Assembly: GCA_034436335.1 (NCBI GenBank)
Contig: DAOTVO010000027.1
Span: 1-21,203, forward strand
Source: UBA877 sp034436335
GTDB taxonomy: Bacteria; Chloroflexota; Anaerolineae; Anaerolineales; Villigracilaceae
Direction of reading: 5' to 3'
Length of the DNA: 21,203 nt
Part shown: positions 1 to 8,432 of the stretch, piece after piece
How the letters are laid out: the number at the start of each line of letters is the position of its first letter
Position numbering within the stretch: the first letter of the stretch is position 1
Notes under the pieces: generated by a model
Databases searched by the model: none
What the model was told of the DNA's origin: nothing
Seen by the model: the letters and a program-made list of their open reading frames with translations, nothing else
Translations under genes and position numbers: made by a program

Positions 1-147
1 GATCATGCGCCGGAGAATTTTGCCATCCTGCGGCATATGGCGGTGAACCTGCTCAAACAAGAGAAAACTGCCAAAGGTGGCATGCAAGCCAAACGCCTAC
101 AGGCCGGTTGGAATGAAGATTACTTGCTCAAGGTGTTGAGCGGTTGA
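1..147 (+). CDS. ISAs1-family transposase, C-terminal end (partial at window edge)
   Basis: The frame is open from base 1 and ends with TGA at 145-147, giving the last 48 residues of a DDE transposase. The segment starts DHAPENFAILRHMAVNLLK and ends with a GWNEDYLLKVL motif, which is the typical C-terminus of ISAs1-family (IS4-related, H-repeat type) transposases. These enzymes cut and join DNA at the ends of their own element. Only the tail is visible, so catalytic residues and intactness cannot be judged; the rest lies left of the window. A probable terminal inverted repeat follows the stop codon directly, as expected for this family. Confidence 0.85.
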   Translation, partial: DHAPENFAILRHMAVNLLKQEKTAKGGMQAKRLQAGWNEDYLLKVLSG

Positions 148-162
148 AATGCGATTGCCCTA
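1..162 (+). mobile_element. Right end of an ISAs1-family insertion sequence
   Basis: The transposase tail is followed at 148-161 by AATGCGATTGCCCT, which resembles the outward ends of ISAs1-type elements, whose tips usually contain a GGGCAATCGCA-like core. The partner end is outside the window, so neither the pairing of the ends nor a target duplication can be verified. The boundary at about 162 is inferred. Confidence 0.6.
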
Positions 163-710
163 ATTTCTCGCAATTTATGCCCGGGGGAGTTGAGTCAGCT
201 GGGTATATTTCAGGCAGCAGAGGAGAGGCTGAAAATTCTCCATTGGTTGAACCGGCTGCGGGTTCAAACGAGGGGGGACCGTAAGGCATAGATTGGCGGG
301 CACACGCAGGGCGGGGGGCTTGCTCGCTGTTTTTTCCACGCATGGCACAAAAAAGCGCCGAGGGCTGCCGGGGCGCAAATCTCTGCTTTGCAGTAATCAT
401 CTACCCAACGAGGCTGGGAGGGTTAATCGCAGCAAAAGACGCTCACTGTATCCGCAGATTGCGCAGATTTACCCTGTGGGGACGATGTCGCCGATTTTCT
501 CCAATCTGCGTCCTCTGCGACCTCTGCGGATAATTTCCGAGCGATCCGGCCGGTGTATGCGAAGACGGAGGGGCTTTTTGTCATTATGACGGATGTAGGG
601 TTACCGGACGCCCAATGGGACGGGTAAAGGGCGTGTGCAGAGCGGGCGGCCCTGCCGGGATGCTTGGCAACTGATCCGTCCTGCTGAGAGCCAAAATTTT
701 TGCAAGGCGG
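148..710. other. Intergenic region without a convincing gene
   Basis: About 560 bp between the insertion sequence end and the glycosyltransferase stop. Short open frames here lack family resemblance and ribosome binding sites. It holds a small perfect stem (TTGAACC 247-253 with GGTTCAA 261-267, 7-nt loop) and the 9-nt-period inverted repeat listed separately. No terminator for the glycosyltransferase could be defined. The low coding content beside an insertion sequence suggests a site of past insertion or decay, which is an inference. Confidence 0.6.
451..530. repeat. Inverted repeat built from 9-nt periodic units
   Basis: The left arm carries CGCAGA at 453 and 462; the right arm carries TCTGCG at 505, 514 and 523, each spaced by exactly 9 nt. 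The outer ends TCCGCAGATT and CCTCTGCGGA are nearly complementary, so the region can fold into a long imperfect hairpin with a loop of about 32 nt. This looks like a dispersed intergenic repeat rather than a gene. Confidence 0.65.
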
Positions 711-1394
711 TCAATCTACAAAGCGGTACTTAACCAGCGCCCAGATGGCCTCGAAAGCGTCCTTCAGCCGGATCTTCTTCCCCTCGCTGTAATCGCGTGG
801 GTTGAAGGTGATCGGCACCTCGAAGATGCGGTAGCGGCGCTTGAGCACCTTGGCGGTGAATTCCGGCTCGAAGTCGAAGCGGCGGGCGCGCAAATTCATC
901 CCTTTCACCACATCCCGCCGAAAGACTTTGTAGCCGGTTTCCATGTCGCTGAGGATGGTATCGTAGAGCAGATTGGTGGCAAAAGTAAGTAGTTGATTGG
1001 CAATCATGTGCCAGAACATCGTTACCCGGCGCGGCCCGCCCAGGAAGCGCGAGCCATACACCACATCTGCCACGCCCTCCTGAATCGGCTTGAGCAGAGC
1101 CGCGTAATCGCGCGGGTCGTACTCGAGGTCGGCATCCTGGATGAGCAGAACGTCGCCGCGCGCGGCCGCCAGACCGGTCCGCACCGCCGCGCCCTTGCCC
1201 TGGTTCTTTTCGTGAAAAAGGACGCGCACGCCGGGAGTTTGCTCCAGCGCGGGGAGCAGGTCGCGCGTCCCGTCGGTGGAGCAATCGTCCACGAGGATAA
1301 TTTCGTCTGCCAGCCCGGTCGCCCGGACGCGGGCGACGATTTCGGCAATGGTTTTCTTTTCGTTGTAGACGGGGATGATGACGCTGAGATTCAT
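711..1394 (-). CDS. Family 2 glycosyltransferase (dolichol-/polyprenyl-phosphate mannosyltransferase-like)
   Basis: The protein has 227 residues. It opens with the GT-A fold start MNLSVIIPVYNE, has a nucleotide-binding LVDDCSTDGT stretch at 35-43, a QDADLEYDP metal/sugar-nucleotide motif at 86-94, and SDMETGYK at 149-156, all typical of DPM1-like GT2 enzymes that transfer a sugar from a nucleotide donor to a polyprenyl phosphate. No membrane segment is visible, so it is the catalytic-only type. The start at 1394 is chosen because homology begins exactly there; an in-frame ATG 34 codons upstream would overlap the divergent promoter. There is no Shine-Dalgarno sequence; a TATAAT lies 7 nt upstream, predicting a leaderless mRNA. 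Donor and acceptor are not known. Confidence 0.9.
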   Translation of the reverse strand: MNLSVIIPVYNEKKTIAEIVARVRATGLADEIILVDDCSTDGTRDLLPALEQTPGVRVLFHEKNQGKGAAVRTGLAAARGDVLLIQDADLEYDPRDYAALLKPIQEGVADVVYGSRFLGGPRRVTMFWHMIANQLLTFATNLLYDTILSDMETGYKVFRRDVVKGMNLRARRFDFEPEFTAKVLKRRYRIFEVPITFNPRDYSEGKKIRLKDAFEAIWALVKYRFVD

Positions 1395-1401
1395 GGCCGT
1401 G

Positions 1402-1407
1402 ATTATA
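1402..1407 (-). promoter_or_regulatory. -10 box of the glycosyltransferase gene (leaderless)
   Basis: Perfect TATAAT on the minus strand, with 7 nt (1395-1401) between its end and the ATG at 1394, so transcription should start at or within a base of the start codon. No clear -35 hexamer was found at 16-18 nt. Confidence 0.6.
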
Positions 1408-1433
1408 AACCAAACAGTTTCCTTTTCGCAGCG

Positions 1434-1442
1434 TGCTATAAT
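1434..1442 (+). promoter_or_regulatory. Extended -10 promoter of the AAA ATPase operon
   Basis: TGCTATAAT (TGn plus perfect TATAAT) lies 26 nt before the ATG at 1469. The predicted leader is about 20 nt and includes the AGGAGG ribosome binding site at 1458-1463. No good -35 is seen, as fits an extended -10. Confidence 0.65.
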
Positions 1443-1468
1443 TGTTTTATCCTTTTCAGGAGGTTGGC

Positions 1469-2800
1469 ATGACTGCTGTTCCGCGACCCTCTGCAACTCC
1501 CCCGCAAACTGGCCCGTTCCTTCCCCCGCCGATTACGCGTCTGGAAGACACGGGGCTTTCTTTGCTTTGGCTCCAAGACCTGGCGTTGAAAATTCTCTAT
1601 TACCAGGGCTATCTTTCCGGTTTCAAGATTGCCGAAGAAATCGCTCTGCCGTTTGCCGGCATCGTGGATCAGATTCTCGAAGGTCTCAAGCGCGAAAAAT
1701 TGATCGAGGTCAAATCCTCCCAGATGGGTCTGGGCGAAGGCTCCTATCAGTATGCTATCACCGGAGCAGGCATCATCCGGGCGCGCGAAGCCCTCGAGCG
1801 CAGTCAGTACGCCGGTCCCGCGCCGGTGCCGATTGAGGCGTATAACGAGTCCATCCGCCGCCAGAGCCGCAGCCGCGTGGCCGTCACCGGCCGCACCATG
1901 CGTCAGTTGCTTTCCCATCTCGTCCTTTCAGAAAAGACCTTTCAGCGGCTGGGGCCGGCGCTCAATTCCGGCACGTCCATCTTCCTCTACGGCCCACCCG
2001 GCAACGGCAAGACCAGCGTCGCCAAAGCCTTTGGCAGCCTCGGCCTGAGCCAGACGATGTACATCCCCTATGCCCTCTACCTGGACGGGCAGATTGTCAA
2101 ACTCTTCGACTCGGTCAATCACCAGCGCGTGGTGGACCAGGAGGTCCAGCCCTCCGGCACAGGCGCCCTGCGCAGCGGAATCCGCCGCGACCCGCGTTGG
2201 GTCAAAATCCGCCGTCCCTTCATCATGACCGGCGGTGAATTGACCCTCGAGGGCCTCGACCTCGTCTTCGACGATGTGCACAAATTCTACGAGGCCCCCT
2301 TCCAGGTCAAGGCCAACGGCGGCATCCTGCTGATTGACGACTTTGGCCGCCAACTGGTGCGCCCGCGCGACCTGCTCAACCGCTGGATTGTGCCGCTCGA
2401 AAACCGTGTCGACTATCTGACTCTGCACACCGGCCGCAAGGTGGAAATCCCCTTCGATGTGCTGGTGGTCTTCTCCACCAACCTGCCGCCGCGCGACCTT
2501 GTGGACGAGGCCTTCCTGCGCCGGCTGCGCCACAAAATCGAGATTGGCGACCCCTCCTACGAGGAATATCGCGAAATCTTCCGGCGCGTTGCCCAGCAAA
2601 AAGGCGTCCAATACAGTGACCAGGGATTGGCCTACCTCCTGCAGGAATGGTACATCAAACGCAACCGCAAACTGCGCGCCTCGCACCCGCGTGACCTGTG
2701 CGACCAGATTCTCGATATTGCCCGTTATCTCTCGGTTGAGCCGGTGATGAGCAAGGAAATGCTCGACCGCGCTGCACAAGCCTATTTTGTCGAGTTGTAA
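1469..2800 (+). CDS. AAA+ ATPase with N-terminal winged-helix-like region
   Basis: The protein has 443 residues. Residues about 30-110 look like a helical/winged-helix region; the AAA+ core follows with Walker A GPPGNGKT at 175-182, Walker B ILLIDD at 286-291, a sensor-1 FSTN at 335-338 and a DEAFLRR arginine-finger region at 347-353. This arrangement resembles the predicted ATPases with chaperone activity that are often found near Flp/Tad pilus genes, but no pilus gene is present here, so its client is unknown. The start at 1469 has a strong AGGAGG 5 nt upstream; an upstream in-frame ATG at 1442 overlaps the promoter. It is the first gene of a four-gene operon, with 2 nt to the next ATG. It is soluble by appearance, with no signal peptide. 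Confidence 0.88.
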   Translation: MTAVPRPSATPPQTGPFLPPPITRLEDTGLSLLWLQDLALKILYYQGYLSGFKIAEEIALPFAGIVDQILEGLKREKLIEVKSSQMGLGEGSYQYAITGAGIIRAREALERSQYAGPAPVPIEAYNESIRRQSRSRVAVTGRTMRQLLSHLVLSEKTFQRLGPALNSGTSIFLYGPPGNGKTSVAKAFGSLGLSQTMYIPYALYLDGQIVKLFDSVNHQRVVDQEVQPSGTGALRSGIRRDPRWVKIRRPFIMTGGELTLEGLDLVFDDVHKFYEAPFQVKANGGILLIDDFGRQLVRPRDLLNRWIVPLENRVDYLTLHTGRKVEIPFDVLVVFSTNLPPRDLVDEAFLRRLRHKIEIGDPSYEEYREIFRRVAQQKGVQYSDQGLAYLLQEWYIKRNRKLRASHPRDLCDQILDIARYLSVEPVMSKEMLDRAAQAYFVEL

Positions 2801-2802
2801 AG

Positions 2803-3549
2803 ATGTGGACTGACCTGACCTCCCCTGTGGTGATTGCTCACCGCGGCGACTCGGCCCACGCGCCGGAAAACACCCTCGCCGCCTTCCGTCAGGCCGCGGA
2901 GAAGGGCGCTGACGCCATCGAATTCGACGTCAAACTCTCGGCCGACAGCGAAGTGATTGTCCTCCATGACCAGACCGTGGACCGGACGACCGACGGCCAT
3001 GGCGATGTGCGTCATCTGCCTCTCGCCGCCTTGCGGGACCTGGACGCGGGGGCGCGCTTCGACCCGCGTTTTGCCGGCGAGCGCATTCCCACCCTCGAGG
3101 AAGTCTTCGAGGGCGTTGGGACTCGTCTGCACATGAACATCGAACTGACCAATTACGCCACCCCCGGCGACGCGCTCGTGGAAAAGGTGGCCGCTCTGGT
3201 GCGCAAACACGCCATGCAGGAGCGCGTCCTGTTCTCCTCGTTTTTCCCCGGCAACCTGCGGAAGGCCGCCCGCCTCCTGCCCGAGGTCCCGCGCGGACAA
3301 CTGGCCTGGCGCGGCTGGATGGGCTGGCCGGCGCGCGCGTTTTTGTGGCGTGGCCAGTTTGCCCTGCATCCCTACCTCACCGATGTCACGCCGGGCCTCG
3401 TTGCCCGTCTGCATCAGGCCGGAAAACGCGTTTTCGTCTGGACGGTTAACGCCGAGGCGGATATGAATCATCTGCTCCGGCTGGGCGTGGACGGCCTCTT
3501 CACCGATGACCCGGCGCTCCTTCTTCGCTTGAGGAACAGGGCGGCATGA
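2803..3549 (+). CDS. Glycerophosphodiester phosphodiesterase family protein
   Basis: The protein has 248 residues, about the usual bacterial cytosolic size. The GDPD TIM-barrel signature is complete: AHRG at 12-15 (H13, R14), PEN at 21-23 with E22, EFDV with E40 and D42, and LHD with H55, which are the general acid/base and metal residues of the family. Near the C-terminus FVWTVN and a GVDGLFTDDP segment are also typical. It hydrolyses glycerophosphodiesters to glycerol-3-phosphate and an alcohol. No signal peptide is seen, so it should act in the cytoplasm. Its ATG lies 2 nt after the ATPase stop and its TGA overlaps the next ATG by 4 nt (ATGA), showing translational coupling. Confidence 0.92.
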   Translation: MWTDLTSPVVIAHRGDSAHAPENTLAAFRQAAEKGADAIEFDVKLSADSEVIVLHDQTVDRTTDGHGDVRHLPLAALRDLDAGARFDPRFAGERIPTLEEVFEGVGTRLHMNIELTNYATPGDALVEKVAALVRKHAMQERVLFSSFFPGNLRKAARLLPEVPRGQLAWRGWMGWPARAFLWRGQFALHPYLTDVTPGLVARLHQAGKRVFVWTVNAEADMNHLLRLGVDGLFTDDPALLLRLRNRAA

Positions 3550-4499
3550 TTCCCGGCGAATGGATTGACCAGGCCGCTTTGCGGATTGCCCCTCACGTTC
3601 GGCGCACATTGCTCATCAATGACGCCGAATTGAATCTTTATCTGAAATGGGAAAATCAGCAGGTCACCGGCTCGTTCAAGGCGCGCGGCGCGCTCAATAA
3701 GGTGCTGACGCTGGAAAAATGGGAGCAGGCCGCCGGTCTGGTGACCGCCTCGGCGGGCAATCATGGGCAGGGGGTGGCCCTGGCTGCCAAACTGGTCGGC
3801 GCACCGGCGCTGGTCTTTGCCTCCAATCATGCCGTCCCCGCGAAAGTGGAGGCCATGCGCGCCCTGGGCGCGGAAGTCCGCTTTGTGGAAGGCGGCTACG
3901 AACTGGCCGAAGCGATCGCCATTGAGTACGCCCGTGAGCGCGGGCAGACCTGGGTCTCGGCCTACAATGATGGCCAAGTGATTGCCGGGCAGGGGACAAT
4001 TGCATTGGAGATCGCCGCTGACCTGCCTCCTGAGTCGGCCCAAACCTGGGTTGTGCCGGTCGGCGGCGGCGGGATGCTGGCCGGAATCGGCGCGGCGCTG
4101 GAGCGCTTTCCCTCCCGGCCGCGGCTGGTGGGCGTCAACGCCGCGGCCTCGGCCTTTATGCACGCTCTCTATCACCGCGGTTCGCAGGAGGACGTCCCCG
4201 ACCTGCCGACCCTGGCCGACGGCTTGAGCGGAGCCATCGAGAACGATTCGCTCACCATCCCGATGGTGCTTCGCTATGCCGATGATTTTGTCGCCGTCTC
4301 GGAGGAGGAGATTGGCCGGGCAGTGGCCTTCGCGTGGCATCAATACGGACAGGTTGTCGAAGGTTCCGGCGCGGTGGGGCTGGCGGCCGTCCTGTTTGGA
4401 AAGGTGAAGCCGCCGGCGGTGGTTGTCATTTCGGGCGAGAATATCCAGCCCGAGGTCCACGCCGACCTTTGCCACCGTTACCCTCCGGATAAGATTTAA
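3546..4499 (+). CDS. PLP-dependent threonine/serine dehydratase (catabolic type, no ACT domain)
   Basis: The protein has 317 residues of fold-type II PLP enzyme. GSFKARGA holds the Schiff-base lysine K45, SAGNHGQG at 69-76 is the substrate/carboxylate loop, GGGGM at 173-177 is the phosphate-binding loop, and a SGEN motif lies close to the C-terminus. These enzymes deaminate L-threonine or L-serine to 2-oxobutyrate or pyruvate; some relatives are serine racemases, and the sequence alone does not decide between them. It lacks the C-terminal ACT regulatory domain of the biosynthetic IlvA type. The start overlaps the upstream stop (ATGA) and the next gene begins 5 nt after its stop. Confidence 0.9.
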   Translation: MIPGEWIDQAALRIAPHVRRTLLINDAELNLYLKWENQQVTGSFKARGALNKVLTLEKWEQAAGLVTASAGNHGQGVALAAKLVGAPALVFASNHAVPAKVEAMRALGAEVRFVEGGYELAEAIAIEYARERGQTWVSAYNDGQVIAGQGTIALEIAADLPPESAQTWVVPVGGGGMLAGIGAALERFPSRPRLVGVNAAASAFMHALYHRGSQEDVPDLPTLADGLSGAIENDSLTIPMVLRYADDFVAVSEEEIGRAVAFAWHQYGQVVEGSGAVGLAAVLFGKVKPPAVVVISGENIQPEVHADLCHRYPPDKI

Positions 4500-4504
4500 C
4501 AAAC

Positions 4505-7279
4505 ATGCGCTTCGTCCGGCTGCTGTCCTTCGTTCTCGTCCTGCTCCTGCTGGCTTCCTCGGTGGGAAGCGCATTTGCGCATATCCAAACAAAAAAACCG
4601 GCCGCATACGATTTCAGGCGCGCCCGTCAATTGCTGGCCGAGATGACCCCCGAGGAGCGCGTCGGCCAGTTGTTCCTGGTCAGTTTCAGCGGTTCGACGG
4701 CTGGGCCGGACAGCCAAATCTATGACTTGATTGTCAATCATCATGTTGGGGGAGTGGTTTTGTTGGCCGCCAACGATAACTTTGTGGACAGTCCCAACAC
4801 GCTGAGCGCGGCGGCCGCTCTGACGACCCAACTTCAGACCATCGAGTGGAACGCCTCGCAGGCTGCTTCCAACGACCCCGCTGCCAGCGCGGCGGCCTAT
4901 GTTCCCTTGTTCATCGGAATTACCCAGCCTGCGGGGGGCAGTCCAAACGCACAGATTCTGAGCGGCATGGCGCCCCTGCCCTCCCAGATGGCGCTGGGCG
5001 CAGCCTGGGATGTTTCGCTGGCCGAACGCGTTGGCGAAGCGGCAGGCGACGAACTGGCCGGATTGGGCTTCAATATGCTCTTTGGCCCTTCGCTGGATGT
5101 CCTCGAAGACCCTGATGCGGCCTTGATGAATGGCCTCGGCGCAGACGCATTCGGCGGTGACCCCTTCTGGGTCAGCCAGATGGCGCAGGCCTATCTCCGT
5201 GGTCTTCATAACGGGAGCAAAGACCGCCTGCTGGTGATTGCGCGCAATTTCCCCGGCCGCGGCTCTACCGACCGACCGCCCGGCGAGGAAGCCCCTACCG
5301 TGCGCAAATCGCTCGAACAACTCAAACAAATCGAACTAGCGCCTTTTTTTGCCGTAACGGATGGCATCCCCGGCGATGTGGACGTTACCGACGGCCTGCT
5401 GGTCTCGCACATCCGCTATCAGGGATTTCAAGGCAACATCCGCGCCACCACGCGGCCGGTCAGTTTTGATTCGCAGGCGCTTTCGCTCATCCTGGCCTTG
5501 CCCGAATTTGCCGACTGGCGCGCTTCTGGTGGCCTGCTTGTCAGTGACGACCTGGGAAGTCAGACCGTGCGCCGCTTCTACGACCCCGGCGGGACAAATT
5601 TTCAGGCCCGCATTGCCGCGCGGGATGCTTTTTTGGCAGGCAACGACCTGATTTATCTCGGCAATGTCAAATCCGCGGAGGCAGCGGACAATTACTCAAC
5701 CGTAATCAGCGTTCTGGCTTACTTCGTGCAGAAATATCGCGAAGACGCTGCTTTCGCCGAGCGGGTTGATGAATCGGCGGCGCGTATCCTTGCCGCCAAG
5801 TACAGACTGTTCGATGAATTCCTTCTCGAGAATGTTCTGCCATCTGCCAACCGGCATGAATTGGTGGGGGAGTACAATGCCGTCGCGTTCGAAGCGGCGC
5901 GCCGATCGGCCACATTGGTCAGTCCTGACCCGGCAGACTTGGACAGCGTTTTACCGGAACCGCCCGGCCTCTACGACAACATCGTCTTCATTACCGACAC
6001 GCGGGCGATTTCTCAGTGCAGCGCTTGCACCTCGGCCTCTATCATCGGGGTGAACGATATGCAAAATGCCGTTCTGCGCCTCTATGGGCCGCATGCCGGC
6101 GAACTGGTATCTGCCTCGCGGCTTTCTTCCTACTCTCTGGAGGAAGTCTCTGCCATTCTCTCTGATGGCGGCGGAAACGCTCAACTCCAAACCGCCCTTT
6201 CGCGCGCCAACTGGATCATCATCAACATTCTCGATGCTTCTCCCTCCCAGCCGCAGGCTTCTCTGCTGCGCCGCTTTCTCTCTGAACGTCAGGACTTGCT
6301 GCGCAACAAGTATGTGATTTTGTTCGCCTTCGGCGCCCCCTATTACCTCGACGCGACCGAAATTTCCAACCTGACGGCCTATTACTGTCTATACAGCAGC
6401 ACCGCTCCTTTTGTGGATGTGGCCGCGCGCCTGCTCTTCCGTGAACTGACCCCGGCCGGCGACCTGCCCGTTTCCGTTCCCGGCGTGGGATACGACCTAT
6501 TTACCGCGCTCACCCCTGACCCGAATCAGGTCATTTTGCTCTCGCTGGACCTGTCGCCTGCGCCCGTTTCGACCGGCTCTGCTACTCCCCCGGCCTCTCC
6601 TCCGCCTGCCTTCCGCGTTGGCGACACCATCACCGTGCGGACGGGCATCCTGCTCGACCACAACGGTCATCCGGTCCCAGACGGAACGGGAGTGCAGTTC
6701 TTCCTCGTCCAAAGCGGAGCCGGCGGTGTGCTTCAGCAGGTGGATGCGGCCACCAGCGGCGGGGTGGCAAGCGCCGCCTTCAATATTGACCGTTCCGGTT
6801 TGCTCGAAATTCGCGCTGTCAGCGAACCGGCGCGCACCTCGGTGATTTTGCAGATGGATGTCTCCGGCGATGCTTTCAGCGTTACGGTGGTGGCTCCGTC
6901 TCCCAGCGCCGAGCCTGCGCCCACTCTTGAAGATGAAATCCTTCCTGAAGCAGGAGAAACACGAACTACAACCGGCGTCCTGCCGGGATTCTCCGGCTGG
7001 CTACTGGCGGTGGCCATTCTTGGCCTTCTGGGGGGAGGAACGTATTATGCCGTTTCGCGGTTTGTGTCGTTGAGATGGGGCTTGCGCATGGGGTTATGCG
7101 TCCTTCTCGGCGGATTGACCGGCTACACTTACCTTGCCTTGCGCCTGCCGGGCGTAGAACAATTCCTTCAGCAAGCGCGTTATGGCGGCATTGTCGTTGT
7201 GACGGTGGTCTGCGCTCTCCTGGGGAGCGCGGCTGGCTATCTTTGGTGGAGATTGAATGCGGGGCGCAGACAGTTTTGA
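4505..7279 (+). CDS. Large secreted, membrane-anchored GH3-like protein with Ig-like domain
   Basis: The protein has 924 residues. Residues 1-25 form a signal peptide. Residues 35-390 match the N-terminal barrel of glycoside hydrolase family 3 (NagZ-like), including TPEERVGQLF at 48-57 and a SDD at 347-349 where the nucleophile Asp is expected (D348). The loop that normally reads KHFPGHG with a following Asp-His dyad is here RNFPGRGSTDRPPG at 247-260, so the usual catalytic acid and sugar-binding His are missing. Residues about 480-690 resemble the GH3 C-terminal domain, followed by a proline-rich linker, a bacterial Ig-like (Big_1-type) domain at about 705-790 and three membrane segments in the last 100 residues. 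It is last in the ATPase operon. Activity is doubtful; a binding or modified hydrolase role is possible. Confidence 0.82.
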   Translation: MRFVRLLSFVLVLLLLASSVGSAFAHIQTKKPAAYDFRRARQLLAEMTPEERVGQLFLVSFSGSTAGPDSQIYDLIVNHHVGGVVLLAANDNFVDSPNTLSAAAALTTQLQTIEWNASQAASNDPAASAAAYVPLFIGITQPAGGSPNAQILSGMAPLPSQMALGAAWDVSLAERVGEAAGDELAGLGFNMLFGPSLDVLEDPDAALMNGLGADAFGGDPFWVSQMAQAYLRGLHNGSKDRLLVIARNFPGRGSTDRPPGEEAPTVRKSLEQLKQIELAPFFAVTDGIPGDVDVTDGLLVSHIRYQGFQGNIRATTRPVSFDSQALSLILALPEFADWRASGGLLVSDDLGSQTVRRFYDPGGTNFQARIAARDAFLAGNDLIYLGNVKSAEAADNYSTVISVLAYFVQKYREDAAFAERVDESAARILAAKYRLFDEFLLENVLPSANRHELVGEYNAVAFEAARRSATLVSPDPADLDSVLPEPPGLYDNIVFITDTRAISQCSACTSASIIGVNDMQNAVLRLYGPHAGELVSASRLSSYSLEEVSAILSDGGGNAQLQTALSRANWIIINILDASPSQPQASLLRRFLSERQDLLRNKYVILFAFGAPYYLDATEISNLTAYYCLYSSTAPFVDVAARLLFRELTPAGDLPVSVPGVGYDLFTALTPDPNQVILLSLDLSPAPVSTGSATPPASPPPAFRVGDTITVRTGILLDHNGHPVPDGTGVQFFLVQSGAGGVLQQVDAATSGGVASAAFNIDRSGLLEIRAVSEPARTSVILQMDVSGDAFSVTVVAPSPSAEPAPTLEDEILPEAGETRTTTGVLPGFSGWLLAVAILGLLGGGTYYAVSRFVSLRWGLRMGLCVLLGGLTGYTYLALRLPGVEQFLQQARYGGIVVVTVVCALLGSAAGYLWWRLNAGRRQF

Positions 7280-7310
7280 TAGAGAAACGCAGGCTGAACG
7301 GATTGCAAGA

Positions 7311-8309
7311 TCAGCGAATCAGTGAAGCAATCAGACTGATGAGCAACAATCCCCCGATCATCCAAACCAGGACATTTTCTGGCGTCTTGGCAGACAGGTA
7401 GTCGAGCAGGCTGTTCTTTGGCGGCTCTGAAAGGACAACCGGGCGGGGGAATTTATCGCTCGTCCCCACCAGGTAGGCGCGGAATTCCTCCACGCTGGAG
7501 GGGCGCTCGTCTGGGTGCAGGGCCATGGCCCACAGAATAGCGCGCTCGGTGCGCGGACTGATGGCTGGGTTCAGGCTGGAGGGGGCAGGCAGACACCCCG
7601 GCTGGAGAAAGCGCTGGCGGGCGTCCACCGGCGGCGTGTTGGTCAGCAGGTGATACAGCGTACAGCCAAAGGCATAAATGTCCGAGCGGGCGTCGGTGTG
7701 CAGGCCGTCGCCGCCGTATTGTTCGAGGGGCGTGTAGAGCGCCGTACCGCGTCCCTGGATGACGGTGATGGTTATCTCGTCTGGAACGAGCGCCTTGACG
7801 AGGCCAAAGTCCACCAGTTTGAGCAAGCCGCTAGGGGTAATTTTCAAGTTCGACGGTTTGACGTCGCGATGGACAAGCGGAGGGTCTTGCTGGTGCAGAT
7901 ACGAAAGCGCGTCTGCGAGTTGAGAGGCCCAGTTCAACACTTCGGCTTCGCTGAGGAAAGTGTTTTTTTGTTTCGCTTCGAGCATCAGCGTGCGCAGGTC
8001 TTTTCCCGGAATGTAATCCATCACCAGATAGTCGCGCGCGCCCACAGAAAAGAAGTCCGAGACTTTGGGCAGATTGGGGTGGTCGAGGCGCGCCAGCACG
8101 GTGGCTTCGTGCCGGAATTGCTGGCGGGCCTCTTTGAGTAGATTGGGCGGGATGGTGCGGTCATGCTCCACTTCCTTAATGGCGCATTTGCGTCCTTCCA
8201 GGCGCAGGTCGTCGGCCAGGTAGATATTTCCCATGCCTCCCTGACCAATCCGTTCAAGGAGGCGGTAACGGTTGTGGAGGATTTCACCGGGTTTGAGCGC
8301 GGCGGGCAT
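7311..8309 (-). CDS. Serine/threonine protein kinase with C-terminal membrane anchor
   Basis: The protein has 332 residues. All Hanks-type motifs are present: glycine loop GQGGMG at 22-27, ATP lysine K45 (AIK), catalytic loop HRDVKPSN at 147-154 with D149, and DFG at 167-169. The kinase domain ends near 275; after a short linker a single membrane helix (about 311-330) ends the protein, so there is no external sensor domain. It is divergent from an FHA/winged-helix regulator, a likely partner since FHA domains bind phosphothreonine. No Shine-Dalgarno is visible. Promoter candidates are TATAAT at 8393-8398 and a weaker TGTTATTTT closer to the start. It is convergent with the GH3-like gene, with only 31 nt between stops. 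Confidence 0.93.
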   Translation of the reverse strand: MPAALKPGEILHNRYRLLERIGQGGMGNIYLADDLRLEGRKCAIKEVEHDRTIPPNLLKEARQQFRHEATVLARLDHPNLPKVSDFFSVGARDYLVMDYIPGKDLRTLMLEAKQKNTFLSEAEVLNWASQLADALSYLHQQDPPLVHRDVKPSNLKITPSGLLKLVDFGLVKALVPDEITITVIQGRGTALYTPLEQYGGDGLHTDARSDIYAFGCTLYHLLTNTPPVDARQRFLQPGCLPAPSSLNPAISPRTERAILWAMALHPDERPSSVEEFRAYLVGTSDKFPRPVVLSEPPKNSLLDYLSAKTPENVLVWMIGGLLLISLIASLIR

Positions 8310-8392
8310 ACTCGTTGGGTAGATAAGAAAATAACAACCGCGGGCGCAGGTTTCGGCGTTTTGGAGCGCGGCGCGGCGAGAAGTACTCTTGT

Positions 8393-8398
8393 ATTATA
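8393..8398 (-). promoter_or_regulatory. Probable -10 box of the Ser/Thr kinase gene
   Basis: TATAAT on the minus strand, about 84 nt before the kinase ATG. It lies 22 nt from the -10 of the divergent regulator, so the two promoters would be back to back. A GC-rich stretch fills the leader. A TGTTATTTT nearer the gene is an alternative. Confidence 0.4.
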
Positions 8399-8419
8399 AA
8401 CGGCTTTCCCCTTCTGTTG

Positions 8420-8425
8420 TATAAT
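8420..8425 (+). promoter_or_regulatory. -10 box of the FHA regulator gene (leaderless)
   Basis: Perfect TATAAT with 7 nt (8426-8432) before the ATG at 8433, no Shine-Dalgarno sequence, so a leaderless transcript is predicted. Confidence 0.6.
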
Positions 8426-8432
8426 CCATCTC

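Noticed and set aside
247..269. A tRNA-like T-arm (GGTTCAA with a matching arm)
   Set aside because: No acceptor stem, anticodon arm or D-arm could be laid out around it on either strand; it is a simple 7-bp stem.
3468..4607. A 379-codon frame antisense to the dehydratase
   Set aside because: Shadow of the PLP enzyme; no motifs, and it overlaps two well-supported operon genes.
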